From Muribaculaceae bacterium (GTDB taxonomy: Bacteria; Bacteroidota; Bacteroidia; Bacteroidales; Muribaculaceae), in contig JAFLTT010000007.1 of NCBI GenBank assembly GCA_022509165.1, forward strand, positions 62,001-126,000: a DNA stretch of 64,000 nucleotides, in the 5' to 3' direction. Both the position numbers and the translations under genes were made by a program. The notes below the pieces were generated by a model, which was given only the letters and a program-made list of their open reading frames with translations, had not been told where the DNA came from and made no database searches. Shown one piece after another: positions 56,426 to 64,000 of the stretch. How positions within the stretch are numbered: the first letter of the stretch is position 1; each line of letters begins with the position of its first letter.

Positions 56426-58312
56426 TTAGAATTTTCCTGAATCTGTAATTTTCCTGAATTTGGATTTCCCCTCAAATTTATAATTTTTTTTGCTTTCAGT
56501 GGGTCTGGAAAATAATTTTTTCAAAATATCAAACCTCTTAATTTTCTTCAGATCCTGTATAATCTGGTTCTTTTCTTCAGGCTTATACCAGAAAAATAAC
56601 CTTCGTTGAGCCAATTTTTCCTTTTCAGAAGTAGCAGTATAAACCTTTTCACCGGTATAAGGATGTATACCTGTGTAGAAAATTTCTGTAGCCAGAGTCA
56701 TAGGTGTAGGTGTAAAATCTTGTACCTGTTCAAGATGAAAGTTGAGTTCTTTGGTATCTCCTGCAAGTTCTGCCATATCGTTAAGTTCGCATCCCGGGTG
56801 AGAGGAAATGAAATATGGAATAAGTTGCTGATTCAGATTATTTTGTTTATTGATATTGTCGAAAATCCTTTTGAATTTATGGAAAAGATTGAAAGAAGGC
56901 TTCCTCATGTATTTAAGAACTTTATCCGACGTATGTTCAGGAGCAACTTTCAATCGTCCGCTGACATGGTTGGTTATTAATTCTTTTACATATTCTTGAT
57001 TTACATGGTCTGATTTGGAATCTCCGGTAGCTGCCATAGCAAGATCATACCTTACACCGCTTCCAATGAATGATTTTTTTACATTCTCATTTTTATCAAC
57101 GCTTTTATATAAATCCAGAAGTTTTGAATGGTTTACATTCAAGTTATGACATATATTCGGATATAGGCATGAAGGCCGGGCACATTTTTTACATATTTCT
57201 ATATCCTTTCCTCCCATGGAATACATATTTGCTGAAGGACCTCCTAAATCAGATATATATCCTTTGAAATCATCCATTTTGGTAATTTGTTCTACCTCTT
57301 TCATCACGGATTCTTTGGAACGAGAAGATATGAATTTACCTTGATGGGCAGAAATAGTACAGAATGAACATCCTCCGAAGCATCCACGGTGAAGAGTGAC
57401 AGAATGTCTTATCATTTCATATGCCGGAATTATTTTACCTTTATATCTTGGATGAGGTACCCGGGTAAAGGGGAGTGCATATACTTTATCTATTTCTTCC
57501 TGTGTCATCGGAGGATGTTGCGGATTAATCTTAATCCATTTCCCTCCGGTAGATTGCCAAATTACTTTGCCGGAATATTTATTTGATTCAATCTCTACAT
57601 GTTTGAAATTTTCAGCCTGACATCTTTTATCCTTAAGGCATTGTTCATAACTATGTAGAACTATATCTTCTTTGCCCGGCTCTTCTTTTGAGAAGAAAAC
57701 AGTCTGAGGAATATTTTGTATAGCACTGATTTTTTCACCTTGATTGAGGCGATCGGCAATTTCTCTCATTGTCTTTTCTCCCATGCCATAACATATCATA
57801 TCAGCTTTGGATTCAACCAATATAGAAGGCAAGAGCTTGTTTTGCCAGTAATCATAATGTGATACTCTTCTTAGAGAAGCTTCTATTCCTCCGGCAATGA
57901 TAGGGATATCAGGATATAATTCCTTCAGAATTTTAGAATAAACAATAGTAGGATAATCAGGTCGCATCCCATGTCTTCCTCCCGGTGTGTAGGAATCATT
58001 ATGTCTTAATCTACGATTAGCCGTATAATGGTTCACCATTGAATCCATGGCCCCTGCAGAAACTCCAAAAAACAATCTTGGCTTACCCAATTTCTTAAAG
58101 TCTCGTAAGTCATCTTGCCAATTAGGTTGAGGCACAATAGCCACTTTATAGCCTGCATCTTGCAAGACTCTTCCTATTACAGCACTACCAAATGAAGGAT
58201 GGTCTACGTATGCATCTCCGGAAAATAAAATTATATCAGCTTGCTGCCAACCTAAATTTTCCATTTCGGCTTTACTGGTAGGCAGAAAATATTTTTTATT
58301 CAGTTCTGGCAT
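56426..58312 (-). CDS. YgiQ-family radical SAM protein
   Basis: A 628-residue protein of the YgiQ family. The N-terminal B12-binding-like region starts ADIILFSGDAYVDHPSFGSAVIGRVL. The radical SAM site is HRGCFGGCSFCTISAHQG (three cysteines in CxxxCxxC), followed by ISDLGGPSANMY and a second cysteine cluster CKKCARPSCLYPNIC, which the family uses for another iron-sulfur site. The C-terminal tail is basic (KFEGKSKFRKI). The chemical function of YgiQ is still unproven. The gene sits 30 nt past uvrB and 30 nt before the S9 peptidase gene. Confidence 0.95.
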   Translation of the reverse strand: MPELNKKYFLPTSKAEMENLGWQQADIILFSGDAYVDHPSFGSAVIGRVLQDAGYKVAIVPQPNWQDDLRDFKKLGKPRLFFGVSAGAMDSMVNHYTANRRLRHNDSYTPGGRHGMRPDYPTIVYSKILKELYPDIPIIAGGIEASLRRVSHYDYWQNKLLPSILVESKADMICYGMGEKTMREIADRLNQGEKISAIQNIPQTVFFSKEEPGKEDIVLHSYEQCLKDKRCQAENFKHVEIESNKYSGKVIWQSTGGKWIKINPQHPPMTQEEIDKVYALPFTRVPHPRYKGKIIPAYEMIRHSVTLHRGCFGGCSFCTISAHQGKFISSRSKESVMKEVEQITKMDDFKGYISDLGGPSANMYSMGGKDIEICKKCARPSCLYPNICHNLNVNHSKLLDLYKSVDKNENVKKSFIGSGVRYDLAMAATGDSKSDHVNQEYVKELITNHVSGRLKVAPEHTSDKVLKYMRKPSFNLFHKFKRIFDNINKQNNLNQQLIPYFISSHPGCELNDMAELAGDTKELNFHLEQVQDFTPTPMTLATEIFYTGIHPYTGEKVYTATSEKEKLAQRRLFFWYKPEEKNQIIQDLKKIKRFDILKKLFSRPTESKKNYKFEGKSKFRKITDSGKF

Positions 58313-58342
58313 TCAATATATATTTTCAAGTGGCAGCTATAA

Positions 58343-60511
58343 TTATTGGACTGTATTTTCTTTCAGTTCTTTTAAATCAAGGATTTCCTTAAGTTCCAGT
58401 ATTTCGTTGCGGAATTTGGATGCTGCAATAAAATCAGTCTTTTTCGCTGCTTTAAGCATTTCTTCATTGAGTTTGGAAATGCGGTTTTTCAATTCCTCAA
58501 CTGTCATATATTCAATTACCGGATCAGCAGCAACTCCTATTTCATGCTCTTCCTCAATATAATACCTGGGACTATTTGGCTTACCGTTCGATTCTTTAGA
58601 AACTGATTTCTTCTCCTTAGGAGCAAAAGGTGAAACCTTTTGTTGAGATTTTGTATTTCCCTTCTTTGAATCAAATTTTGAAAGAGAATCCACTTCTGTC
58701 GAGTCTCCTCCGTAAAGGGTAATCAGTTCTCTGGCTGAAGATTTTTTCACGATAGGAGTAGGTGTGATACCATTCTTTTCATTATAAAGAATCTGTTTCG
58801 CCCTTCTTCTTTCTGTTTCATCAATAGTCCGTTGCATGCTGTCAGTTATTTTATCAGCATACATTATAACCTTCCCATTTACGTTACGAGCCGCCCTTCC
58901 GGCTGTCTGAGTAAGGGATCGATGGTTTCGAAGAAAACCCTCTTTGTCCGCATCTAATATTACAACTAAACTTACCTGTGGAAGATCTAATCCTTCTCTC
59001 AAAAGGTTTACTCCAACTAAGACATCATAAACCCCGTCGCGTAAATCTTCCAGAATCCTTATACGTTCTAGAGTATCTACATCACTATGAATATAAGCGC
59101 TGCTTACTCCCCATTTTCTCAAATGATTGTCAAGTTCCTCAGCCATCCTTTTTGTTAGAGTAGTTACGAGAACTCTTTCATTCCGTTCCACCCTGATTCG
59201 GATTTCTTCCATTAGATCATCAATCTGATTCATGGTCGGCCGTATGTCGATTTCCGGGTCAAGCAATCCTGTAGGCCGTATTACCTGTTCGGTAAATACT
59301 CCTTCGCTTTGAATTAATTCATAGTCACCCGGAGTAGCGCTGACATATATTTTTTGTGGAGTCAATGACTCAAATTCATCAAACTTAAGAGGCCGGTTAT
59401 CAATTGCAGCCGGTAGTCTGAACCCATATTCCACAAGATTCATTTTTCTTGACAAGTCTCCTCCGTTCATTCCACGAAGTTGAGGGATAGTGACATGGCT
59501 TTCATCGATAATTGTAATGAAATCTCGAGGAAAGTAATCAAGAAGACAGAAGGGTCTCATTCCCGGTTCTCTCCCGTCGAAATATCGTGAATAGTTTTCA
59601 ATTCCGGCACAATGACCGATGGATTTCATCATCTCAAGATCATAAGACACCCTTTCCCTCAGCCTGTCTGCCTCAAGCATCCTCCCTTCTTTGGCAAAGA
59701 AATCACATTGTTTTCCTAAATCTATAGAAATCTGATCAATAGCGTTTCCCATTCTTTCTTGAGTGGTGACAAAAATATTAGCCGGATAAATTTTGAATCC
59801 TTCCAGGTTCGAAAGAGTAATACCGTTTATGGGATCTACAGTCTGAATCTTTTCAATTTCATCTCCCCAGAATACTACTCTTAATTGAATCTCTTCAAAG
59901 GATAGCATTATATCGAGTGTATCACCTTTAACACGAAATTGTCCGGGGGAAAGAGTAATTTCCGAACGACTGTACAGAGCGTCCACCAGACGCCTCATTA
60001 AGGCATTCCTACTAATTTTTTGTCCGACTTTTATTTCTATAACACTTTGGGAGAAGTCCTCAGGATTTCCCATACCATATATACAACTCACACTTGATAC
60101 CACGACAAGATCCCTGCGTCCGGATAGGAGAGAGGCTACAGTAGAAAGTCTCAGCCTTTCTATCTGGTCGTTTATCATCAAATCTTTTTCGATGTATTTA
60201 TCGCTGGTTGGGATATAGGCTTCCGGCTGGTAGTAATCATAATAAGAGACAAAATATTGTACAGAATTTTCAGGAAAGAACGATTTAAATTCTGAATAGA
60301 GCTGTGCTGCCAGTGTCTTATTATGTGAAAGTATCAAGGCCGGACGTTTCACCTGCTGAATTACATTAGCCATGGTAAATGTCTTGCCTGACCCGGTCAC
60401 TCCCAGAAGTGTCTGATGCGGGTTGCCGGATTCTATGCCTTTTACAAGTTCAGCAATTGCTTCAGGTTGGTCACCCGTTGGTTGGTATTCTGATGTAAGT
60501 TTATAATCCAT
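58343..60511 (-). CDS. uvrB: Excinuclease ABC subunit UvrB
   Basis: A DNA-damage recognition helicase of nucleotide excision repair. With ATG at 60511 it has 722 residues and begins MDYKLTSEYQPTGDQPEAI, as UvrB should. The frame remains open upstream to another ATG at 60595, but a consensus promoter (60530-60558) lies in that stretch and the extra 28 residues are hydrophobic and unlike any UvrB. Walker A GVTGSGKT (37-44), the beta-hairpin YYDYYQPEAYIP, LDADKEGFLRNHRSL, QTAGRAARN and the C-terminal UVR motif (EEMLKAAKKTDFIAASKFRNEI in part) are present. It heads the uvrB-ygiQ-S9 group. Confidence 0.97.
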   Translation of the reverse strand: MDYKLTSEYQPTGDQPEAIAELVKGIESGNPHQTLLGVTGSGKTFTMANVIQQVKRPALILSHNKTLAAQLYSEFKSFFPENSVQYFVSYYDYYQPEAYIPTSDKYIEKDLMINDQIERLRLSTVASLLSGRRDLVVVSSVSCIYGMGNPEDFSQSVIEIKVGQKISRNALMRRLVDALYSRSEITLSPGQFRVKGDTLDIMLSFEEIQLRVVFWGDEIEKIQTVDPINGITLSNLEGFKIYPANIFVTTQERMGNAIDQISIDLGKQCDFFAKEGRMLEADRLRERVSYDLEMMKSIGHCAGIENYSRYFDGREPGMRPFCLLDYFPRDFITIIDESHVTIPQLRGMNGGDLSRKMNLVEYGFRLPAAIDNRPLKFDEFESLTPQKIYVSATPGDYELIQSEGVFTEQVIRPTGLLDPEIDIRPTMNQIDDLMEEIRIRVERNERVLVTTLTKRMAEELDNHLRKWGVSSAYIHSDVDTLERIRILEDLRDGVYDVLVGVNLLREGLDLPQVSLVVILDADKEGFLRNHRSLTQTAGRAARNVNGKVIMYADKITDSMQRTIDETERRRAKQILYNEKNGITPTPIVKKSSARELITLYGGDSTEVDSLSKFDSKKGNTKSQQKVSPFAPKEKKSVSKESNGKPNSPRYYIEEEHEIGVAADPVIEYMTVEELKNRISKLNEEMLKAAKKTDFIAASKFRNEILELKEILDLKELKENTVQ

Positions 60512-60529
60512 TGTATAAAGTGTATTCTG

Positions 60530-60558
60530 CAAAGATAATAAAAGGGGGTATATACAAA
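60530..60558 (-). promoter_or_regulatory. uvrB promoter (-33 TTTG, -7 TATCTTTG)
   Basis: On the minus strand TTTG (60558-60555) and TATCTTTG (60537-60530) are 17 nt apart. The predicted transcript starts near 60524, only about 13 nt before the ATG at 60511, which supports that start over the longer frame. Confidence 0.7.
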
Positions 60559-60674
60559 CATATATATCCTTTTTAATAGACAATATTTGTGCCAATTTTT
60601 TTATAATAGAGGATTATAATCAAAAGACCATATCTTTATAAGAGAGTAAATATGGAAAAAAGGATAAAAAAAGT

Positions 60675-60682
60675 TACCTTTG
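60675..60682 (+). promoter_or_regulatory. Predicted -7 box (TACCTTTG) for tpiA
   Basis: A full TAnnTTTG match 74 nt before the tpiA start codon, giving a leader of about 65 nt. No -33 TTG is seen at the right distance. Confidence 0.55.
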
Positions 60683-60755
60683 CATTGTAAAAGAGTTGAA
60701 AAGATCAATAGGGTTTGATTTAATAAGTATTCAGATTCTTTAAAACAAATAATCA

Positions 60756-61508
60756 ATGAGAAAGAATATTGTAGCGGGTAACTGGAAGATGAATACAGTG
60801 CTCGAAGAGGGAGTGGAACTTGCCAGCCAGGTAAATGACCTTCTCAAAGAGAAAAAAGCAAACTGTGAAGTAGTGATTTGTGTTCCCTTCACTCATCTGG
60901 TTTCTGTAAAAGGTGTGATAGATGAGCCTCTTAAACTGGGAGCAGAAAACTGTTCAGAACATGAGAAGGGTGCTTATACAGGAGAGGTAAGTGCAGCGAT
61001 GGTAAAATCCACAGGTGCTTCTCATGTAATACTCGGTCACAGCGAACGTCGCCAGTATTTTGGTGAAAACAATGAACAATTGCTGAAGAAGACTAAACTG
61101 GCATTGCAGAATGGTCTTACTCCAATCTTTTGTGTTGGCGAGGTACTTGAAGAAAGAGAAAACGGTACTTATAATGAAATAGTAAAAGGTCAGGTCGAAG
61201 CCCTTTTTGAATTATCACCTGAGGATTTCTCAAAAATTGTAATTGCATACGAACCTGTATGGGCAATCGGAACAGGAAAAACTGCTACTGCCGACCAGGC
61301 TCAGGATATGCATGCTCACATCCGCAAAGTGATTGAGGATAAATATGGTAAAGAAATTGCCGAAAATACTTCAATACTTTATGGCGGAAGCTGTAAACCA
61401 AGTAATGCAAAAGAGCTTTTCAGTAAGCCTGATGTAGATGGAGGCCTTATCGGTGGCGCGTCCCTTGAAGCTCCTTCTTTTATGGGAATTGTAGAAGCTT
61501 TCGATTAA
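60756..61508 (+). CDS. tpiA: Triosephosphate isomerase
   Basis: A 250-residue glycolytic TIM-barrel enzyme interconverting dihydroxyacetone phosphate and glyceraldehyde 3-phosphate. N-terminal IVAGNWKMN contains the catalytic Lys, [15 protein letters not shown] the catalytic His, and [16 protein letters not shown] the catalytic Glu and the flexible loop 6. [15 protein letters not shown] and [10 protein letters not shown] complete the phosphate site. It is followed by the SPOR gene after 13 nt. Confidence 0.98.
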   Translation: MRKNIVAGNWKMNTVLEEGVELASQVNDLLKEKKANCEVVICVPFTHLVSVKGVIDEPLKLGAENCSEHEKGAYTGEVSAAMVKSTGASHVILGHSERRQYFGENNEQLLKKTKLALQNGLTPIFCVGEVLEERENGTYNEIVKGQVEALFELSPEDFSKIVIAYEPVWAIGTGKTATADQAQDMHAHIRKVIEDKYGKEIAENTSILYGGSCKPSNAKELFSKPDVDGGLIGGASLEAPSFMGIVEAFD

Positions 61509-61521
61509 TTCAGACATTTTA

Positions 61522-62022
61522 ATGAAAAGGATTATATTATCTATTTTCCTTTTATCTTTCTTATTTGGTTTTTCTCAAACTCCTGAACAAGAGCAAGATA
61601 AAGAAAAACCAAATATTGTTGAGAAAATAATGGAGGAATCAAACGGGAATATCGTTATAGATATTCCCGCTCCTATTCTCACTTCAATTTTACAGACTCA
61701 AACAGGAAGAAGGAGCGGTGCAGAACTCAAAGCCGGCATTAACAAGATGGCCGGATATAGAATCCAGGTGTTCAGCGACGGAAGAAACCAGAGTACTTTG
61801 GAGAGTCGTGCAAAGGCAAGAGGTAACATGATCCTATCTAAATTCCCTAAATACAAAGGTCAGATATATACTTTTTCCTCTTCTCCCAACTGGTATACCA
61901 GAGTAGGGAATTTCCGTACTTCGGCAGAGGCCAATAGTGCCCTGACGGAATTGAAAAAGGCTTTTCCTCATCTTTCTTCAGAGATGAGAGTAGTGAAAAG
62001 TCAGATAATCGTGATAAAATAA
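61522..62022 (+). CDS. SPOR-domain protein, exported
   Basis: A 166-residue protein with a signal peptide (KRIILSIFLLSFLFGFSQ). The C-terminal half (about 85-160; AGYRIQVFSDGRNQSTLESRA, YTFSSSPNWYTRVGNFRTSAEANSAL) is a SPOR domain, which binds glycan strands lacking stem peptides at sites of septal peptidoglycan turnover. A short linker precedes it. The tpiA-SPOR-folE order is one I recall from Bacteroides. The stop codon overlaps the folE start by one nucleotide (TAATG). Confidence 0.92.
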   Translation: MKRIILSIFLLSFLFGFSQTPEQEQDKEKPNIVEKIMEESNGNIVIDIPAPILTSILQTQTGRRSGAELKAGINKMAGYRIQVFSDGRNQSTLESRAKARGNMILSKFPKYKGQIYTFSSSPNWYTRVGNFRTSAEANSALTELKKAFPHLSSEMRVVKSQIIVIK

Positions 62023-62600
62023 TGAAAGAAGACAAGGAGAAAATAATCTCCCGGATAGCATCTCATTATAAAGAGATTCTAAAGTTGATAGGGGAAGACC
62101 CTGAAAGGGAGGGTCTGTTAAAGACACCTGAACGAGCTGCCAAGGCTCTTTATGAAGTAACTGAGGGCTACAAACAATCGGCCACAGAAATCGCTTCAAA
62201 GGCCATATTCGAGCATGATGGCAAAGGAATGGTGATAGTAAAAGACATTGAGTTCTACAGTATGTGCGAGCACCATATTTTGCCTTTTTTCGGTAAGGTA
62301 TGTGTAGGATATTTGCCTAAGGGAAAGATTTTAGGTTTATCAAAATTAGCAAGAATTGTAGACGTATATGCAAAACGTCTTCAAGTGCAGGAACGTTTCA
62401 CTGCCCAGATCTGTAATAAAATATCAGAAATAATACCGAATGATGGTGTAATGGTGGTATGCGAAGGTTCGCACCTTTGCATGAAAATGAGGGGAGTGGA
62501 AAAACAAGACTCCTCAACGGTAACTTATGAAGCAAGCGGTAAATTTTCTGATAGTGCGGATCTTCGTAAGGAATTTCTAAAAATGTGCGGATTAGAATAA
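62022..62600 (+). CDS. folE: GTP cyclohydrolase I
   Basis: A 192-residue enzyme that converts GTP to dihydroneopterin triphosphate, the first step of folate synthesis. Motifs: EDPEREGLLKTPERAAKAL, the zinc ligands in FYSMCEHHILPFFGKV and VMVVCEGSHLCMKMRGVEKQ, and the pterin pocket GKILGLSKLARIVD. Length is normal. It overlaps the SPOR gene by one nucleotide, so translation is probably coupled, and it ends at a bidirectional terminator. Confidence 0.97.
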   Translation: MKEDKEKIISRIASHYKEILKLIGEDPEREGLLKTPERAAKALYEVTEGYKQSATEIASKAIFEHDGKGMVIVKDIEFYSMCEHHILPFFGKVCVGYLPKGKILGLSKLARIVDVYAKRLQVQERFTAQICNKISEIIPNDGVMVVCEGSHLCMKMRGVEKQDSSTVTYEASGKFSDSADLRKEFLKMCGLE

Positions 62601-62646
62601 AAGATAATAATCAGACTAAAGTTAATTTTTCAACTTAAAAATAGAC

Positions 62647-62692
62647 ATAATAAAAGATAGAGGCATTTTTAAATGCCTCTATCTTTTATTAT
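62647..62692. terminator. Bidirectional terminator between folE and malQ
   Basis: A perfect 22-bp inverted repeat (arms 62647-62668 and 62671-62692, core GATAGAGGCATTT) with a two-base gap. T-rich sequence follows on the plus strand (CTTTTATT) and mirrored on the minus strand. It serves the two convergent genes folE (stop 62600) and malQ (stop 62701). Confidence 0.85.
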
Positions 62693-62700
62693 GAATAAGG

Positions 62701-64000
62701 TTATCGTGCTGAGGATACTATTGCATTGCGCATATCAGTATTGAAATCTTTTTGCTCCATCAGATCCTCTACTGTAAGATGCATGCGGTATCTCCAGTAA
62801 TGGGTAGGATTAGATGGTTCATTAATCTGATCCTCATGTGGATTCTCTCTCCTCAGATTGCCATCAGCTGAAAGCCAGTCGGCCAAAGGTATAATGCAGA
62901 ACATTGAAGGACTGTTAAGCTGAAGATCGAGAATCTTCTTACAGATCCAGGGCTCTGCAAAGTATGGAGCCTCTCCATGTTCATGTAGTGCATTATTGTA
63001 GAAACGCTGAGTAACAGCCCGATCAGCTTCCCACCAAACTCTTATGCCACCCATATCATGGGTAGAAGTGGTACATACTGAAAAATAAGGATATCTCCAG
63101 GTGTCGCCAAACTCGAGTTTCGGATCTTTAGGCATTCTTTGGATTTCAAGAGAGAGAATCTCAAGTCTTGCCATCACTTCCGGTACACAATCCGGGATCA
63201 TGCCGAGGTCTTCAGCACAACAAAGCATTCCTGTGGAATCAATGAGAGGGGGTAATTTCCACATGGCTTTGCCATACCAGAATTCATTATGACGATGATA
63301 GAAGAAATCATTATACAATCTATTGAAGCACCATTTCTCATAGTCTGTGAGAATTCTGAACTGATAGGTAAATTGAGCGGCAATTCTTGGATGATAGTGG
63401 CCTTTCTGATAAGGATCTTCGATGAAAAGCACATCGTCGATAAGGCCTAACAGAGCCTGGCTAATCCTATAATTCTTTTCTGAATGTTCGATAGAGGCAA
63501 AATAATGGGCCACTTTAACCTGAGTATCTACAAAGTCTTTCAGCCTATATTTGCCATCTCCTATATAATCAAGGTATAGGTCTTTTACTTCCTGAGTGTT
63601 CTCTCCGAAGAAATCAGTAAGCATCCACTCCAGTATAAGCGGTTTAGTCTGTAAATCCGGATTAATCCAGAAATCATAAGAATGACGCAGTTCTTCCGGT
63701 GAAAATGGCAGTGCTGGATTGAAATATCCCAGGAGACCATGGAGAGCATCTAATGGAATTTGCCAGATACGGAAGAATCCTAAAATGTGATCGATACGGT
63801 AAGCATCGAAATATTCTGCCATTTTGCGGAAACGTGCTTTCCACCATTGAAAACCATCTTTGGCCATCTCTTCCCAATTGTAGGTCGGGAAACCCCAGTT
63901 TTGACCTAATACAGAGAAATCATCCGGCGGTGCGCCTGCTTGACAATCCATGTTGAATAGTCGAGGCGATTGCCATGCATCAGCACTGTATCTGCTGATA
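62701..64000 (-). CDS. malQ: 4-alpha-glucanotransferase (MalQ, GH77), 5' part missing
   Basis: The frame is open to the right edge; 432 C-terminal residues are visible, and the enzyme in Bacteroides is usually near 890 residues with N-terminal starch-binding modules. The segment ADAWQSPRLFNMDCQAGAPPDDF and LGQNWGFPTYNWEEM belong to the GH77 domain, as do FDAYRIDHILGFFRIWQIP (acid/nucleophile region), CCAEDLGMIPDCVPEVM and STHDMGGIRVWWE. The enzyme transfers 1,4-alpha-glucan chains in maltodextrin and starch metabolism. The frame continues upstream of the ATG at 63951, so that codon is internal. Confidence 0.95.
   Translation of the reverse strand, partial: ISRYSADAWQSPRLFNMDCQAGAPPDDFSVLGQNWGFPTYNWEEMAKDGFQWWKARFRKMAEYFDAYRIDHILGFFRIWQIPLDALHGLLGYFNPALPFSPEELRHSYDFWINPDLQTKPLILEWMLTDFFGENTQEVKDLYLDYIGDGKYRLKDFVDTQVKVAHYFASIEHSEKNYRISQALLGLIDDVLFIEDPYQKGHYHPRIAAQFTYQFRILTDYEKWCFNRLYNDFFYHRHNEFWYGKAMWKLPPLIDSTGMLCCAEDLGMIPDCVPEVMARLEILSLEIQRMPKDPKLEFGDTWRYPYFSVCTTSTHDMGGIRVWWEADRAVTQRFYNNALHEHGEAPYFAEPWICKKILDLQLNSPSMFCIIPLADWLSADGNLRRENPHEDQINEPSNPTHYWRYRMHLTVEDLMEQKDFNTDMRNAIVSSAR

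Noticed and set aside
60512..60595. N-terminal extension of UvrB
   Set aside because: The stretch contains a consensus promoter and UvrB proteins begin at the position encoded from 60511.

Overview
The window is a chromosomal segment from an AT-rich member of the Bacteroidales, possibly near Muribaculaceae or Bacteroidaceae. The lineage call rests on four things. Many start sites are preceded by the Bacteroidetes -7 box TAnnTTTG. There is a FeoA-FeoB fusion. The thiC/thiH thiamine operon sits behind a TPP riboswitch. Many proteins are Bacteroidetes-style (DUF5106, DUF151+UVR, DUF486). I find 52 protein genes, two of them cut by the window edges. No rRNA, tRNA, CRISPR array, prophage or transposase gene was found. 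Most genes lie on the minus strand; plus-strand genes are putA, the DEAD-box helicase, metF-metH, clpC and tpiA-SPOR-folE.

Layout. 1-2300: RND efflux pump (permease truncated) and its lipoprotein adaptor. 2580-5939: rsfS-ftsH and superoxide dismutase. 6077-12150: seven-gene thiamine operon thiD-thiS-tenI-like-thiE-thiG-thiC-thiH behind a TPP riboswitch with a readable terminator/antiterminator; no thiF is present. 12201-20629: housekeeping series (ligA, truA, speA, short SSB, catalytically dead ArgC-like protein, DUF151 nuclease, mnmA, DoxX). 20676-23127: DUF5106 protein, BadF-type sugar kinase and an ECF sigma factor. 23440-28563: putA and a DEAD-box helicase separated by a 367-bp MITE-like element with TA flanks. 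28502-31455: BASS transporter, mtnN, dus, DUF486. 31665-36242: metF-metH. 36225-38954: HEAT/AlkD-like protein, rlmH, nitrilase-family amidase, PlsC-type acyltransferase and an unknown 118-residue protein. 39053-44788: cell-shape operon mreB-mreC-mreD-mrdA-rodA. 44972-48715: gyrA and a TPR protein. 48915-54190: clpC and convergent feoAB, with a REP-like compound palindrome between them. 54296-60511: uvrB-ygiQ-S9 peptidase. 60756-62600: tpiA-SPOR-folE. 62701-64000: 3' part of malQ.

Most of the window is ordinary core genome. The parts worth a second look are regulatory or small-scale: the MITE-like element whose excision would recreate a 6-nt putA-helicase junction and which carries an outward promoter; a perfect 16-bp palindrome filling the putA promoter spacer; the TPP riboswitch switching model; the ArgC homologue that has lost its catalytic Cys and His yet lies 1 nt from an SSB gene and close to speA; a thiamine operon without thiF; a GATTAA microsatellite built from in-frame stop codons; and the clpC/feoAB compound palindrome. 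I did not find a convincing new multi-gene defence or mobile system.
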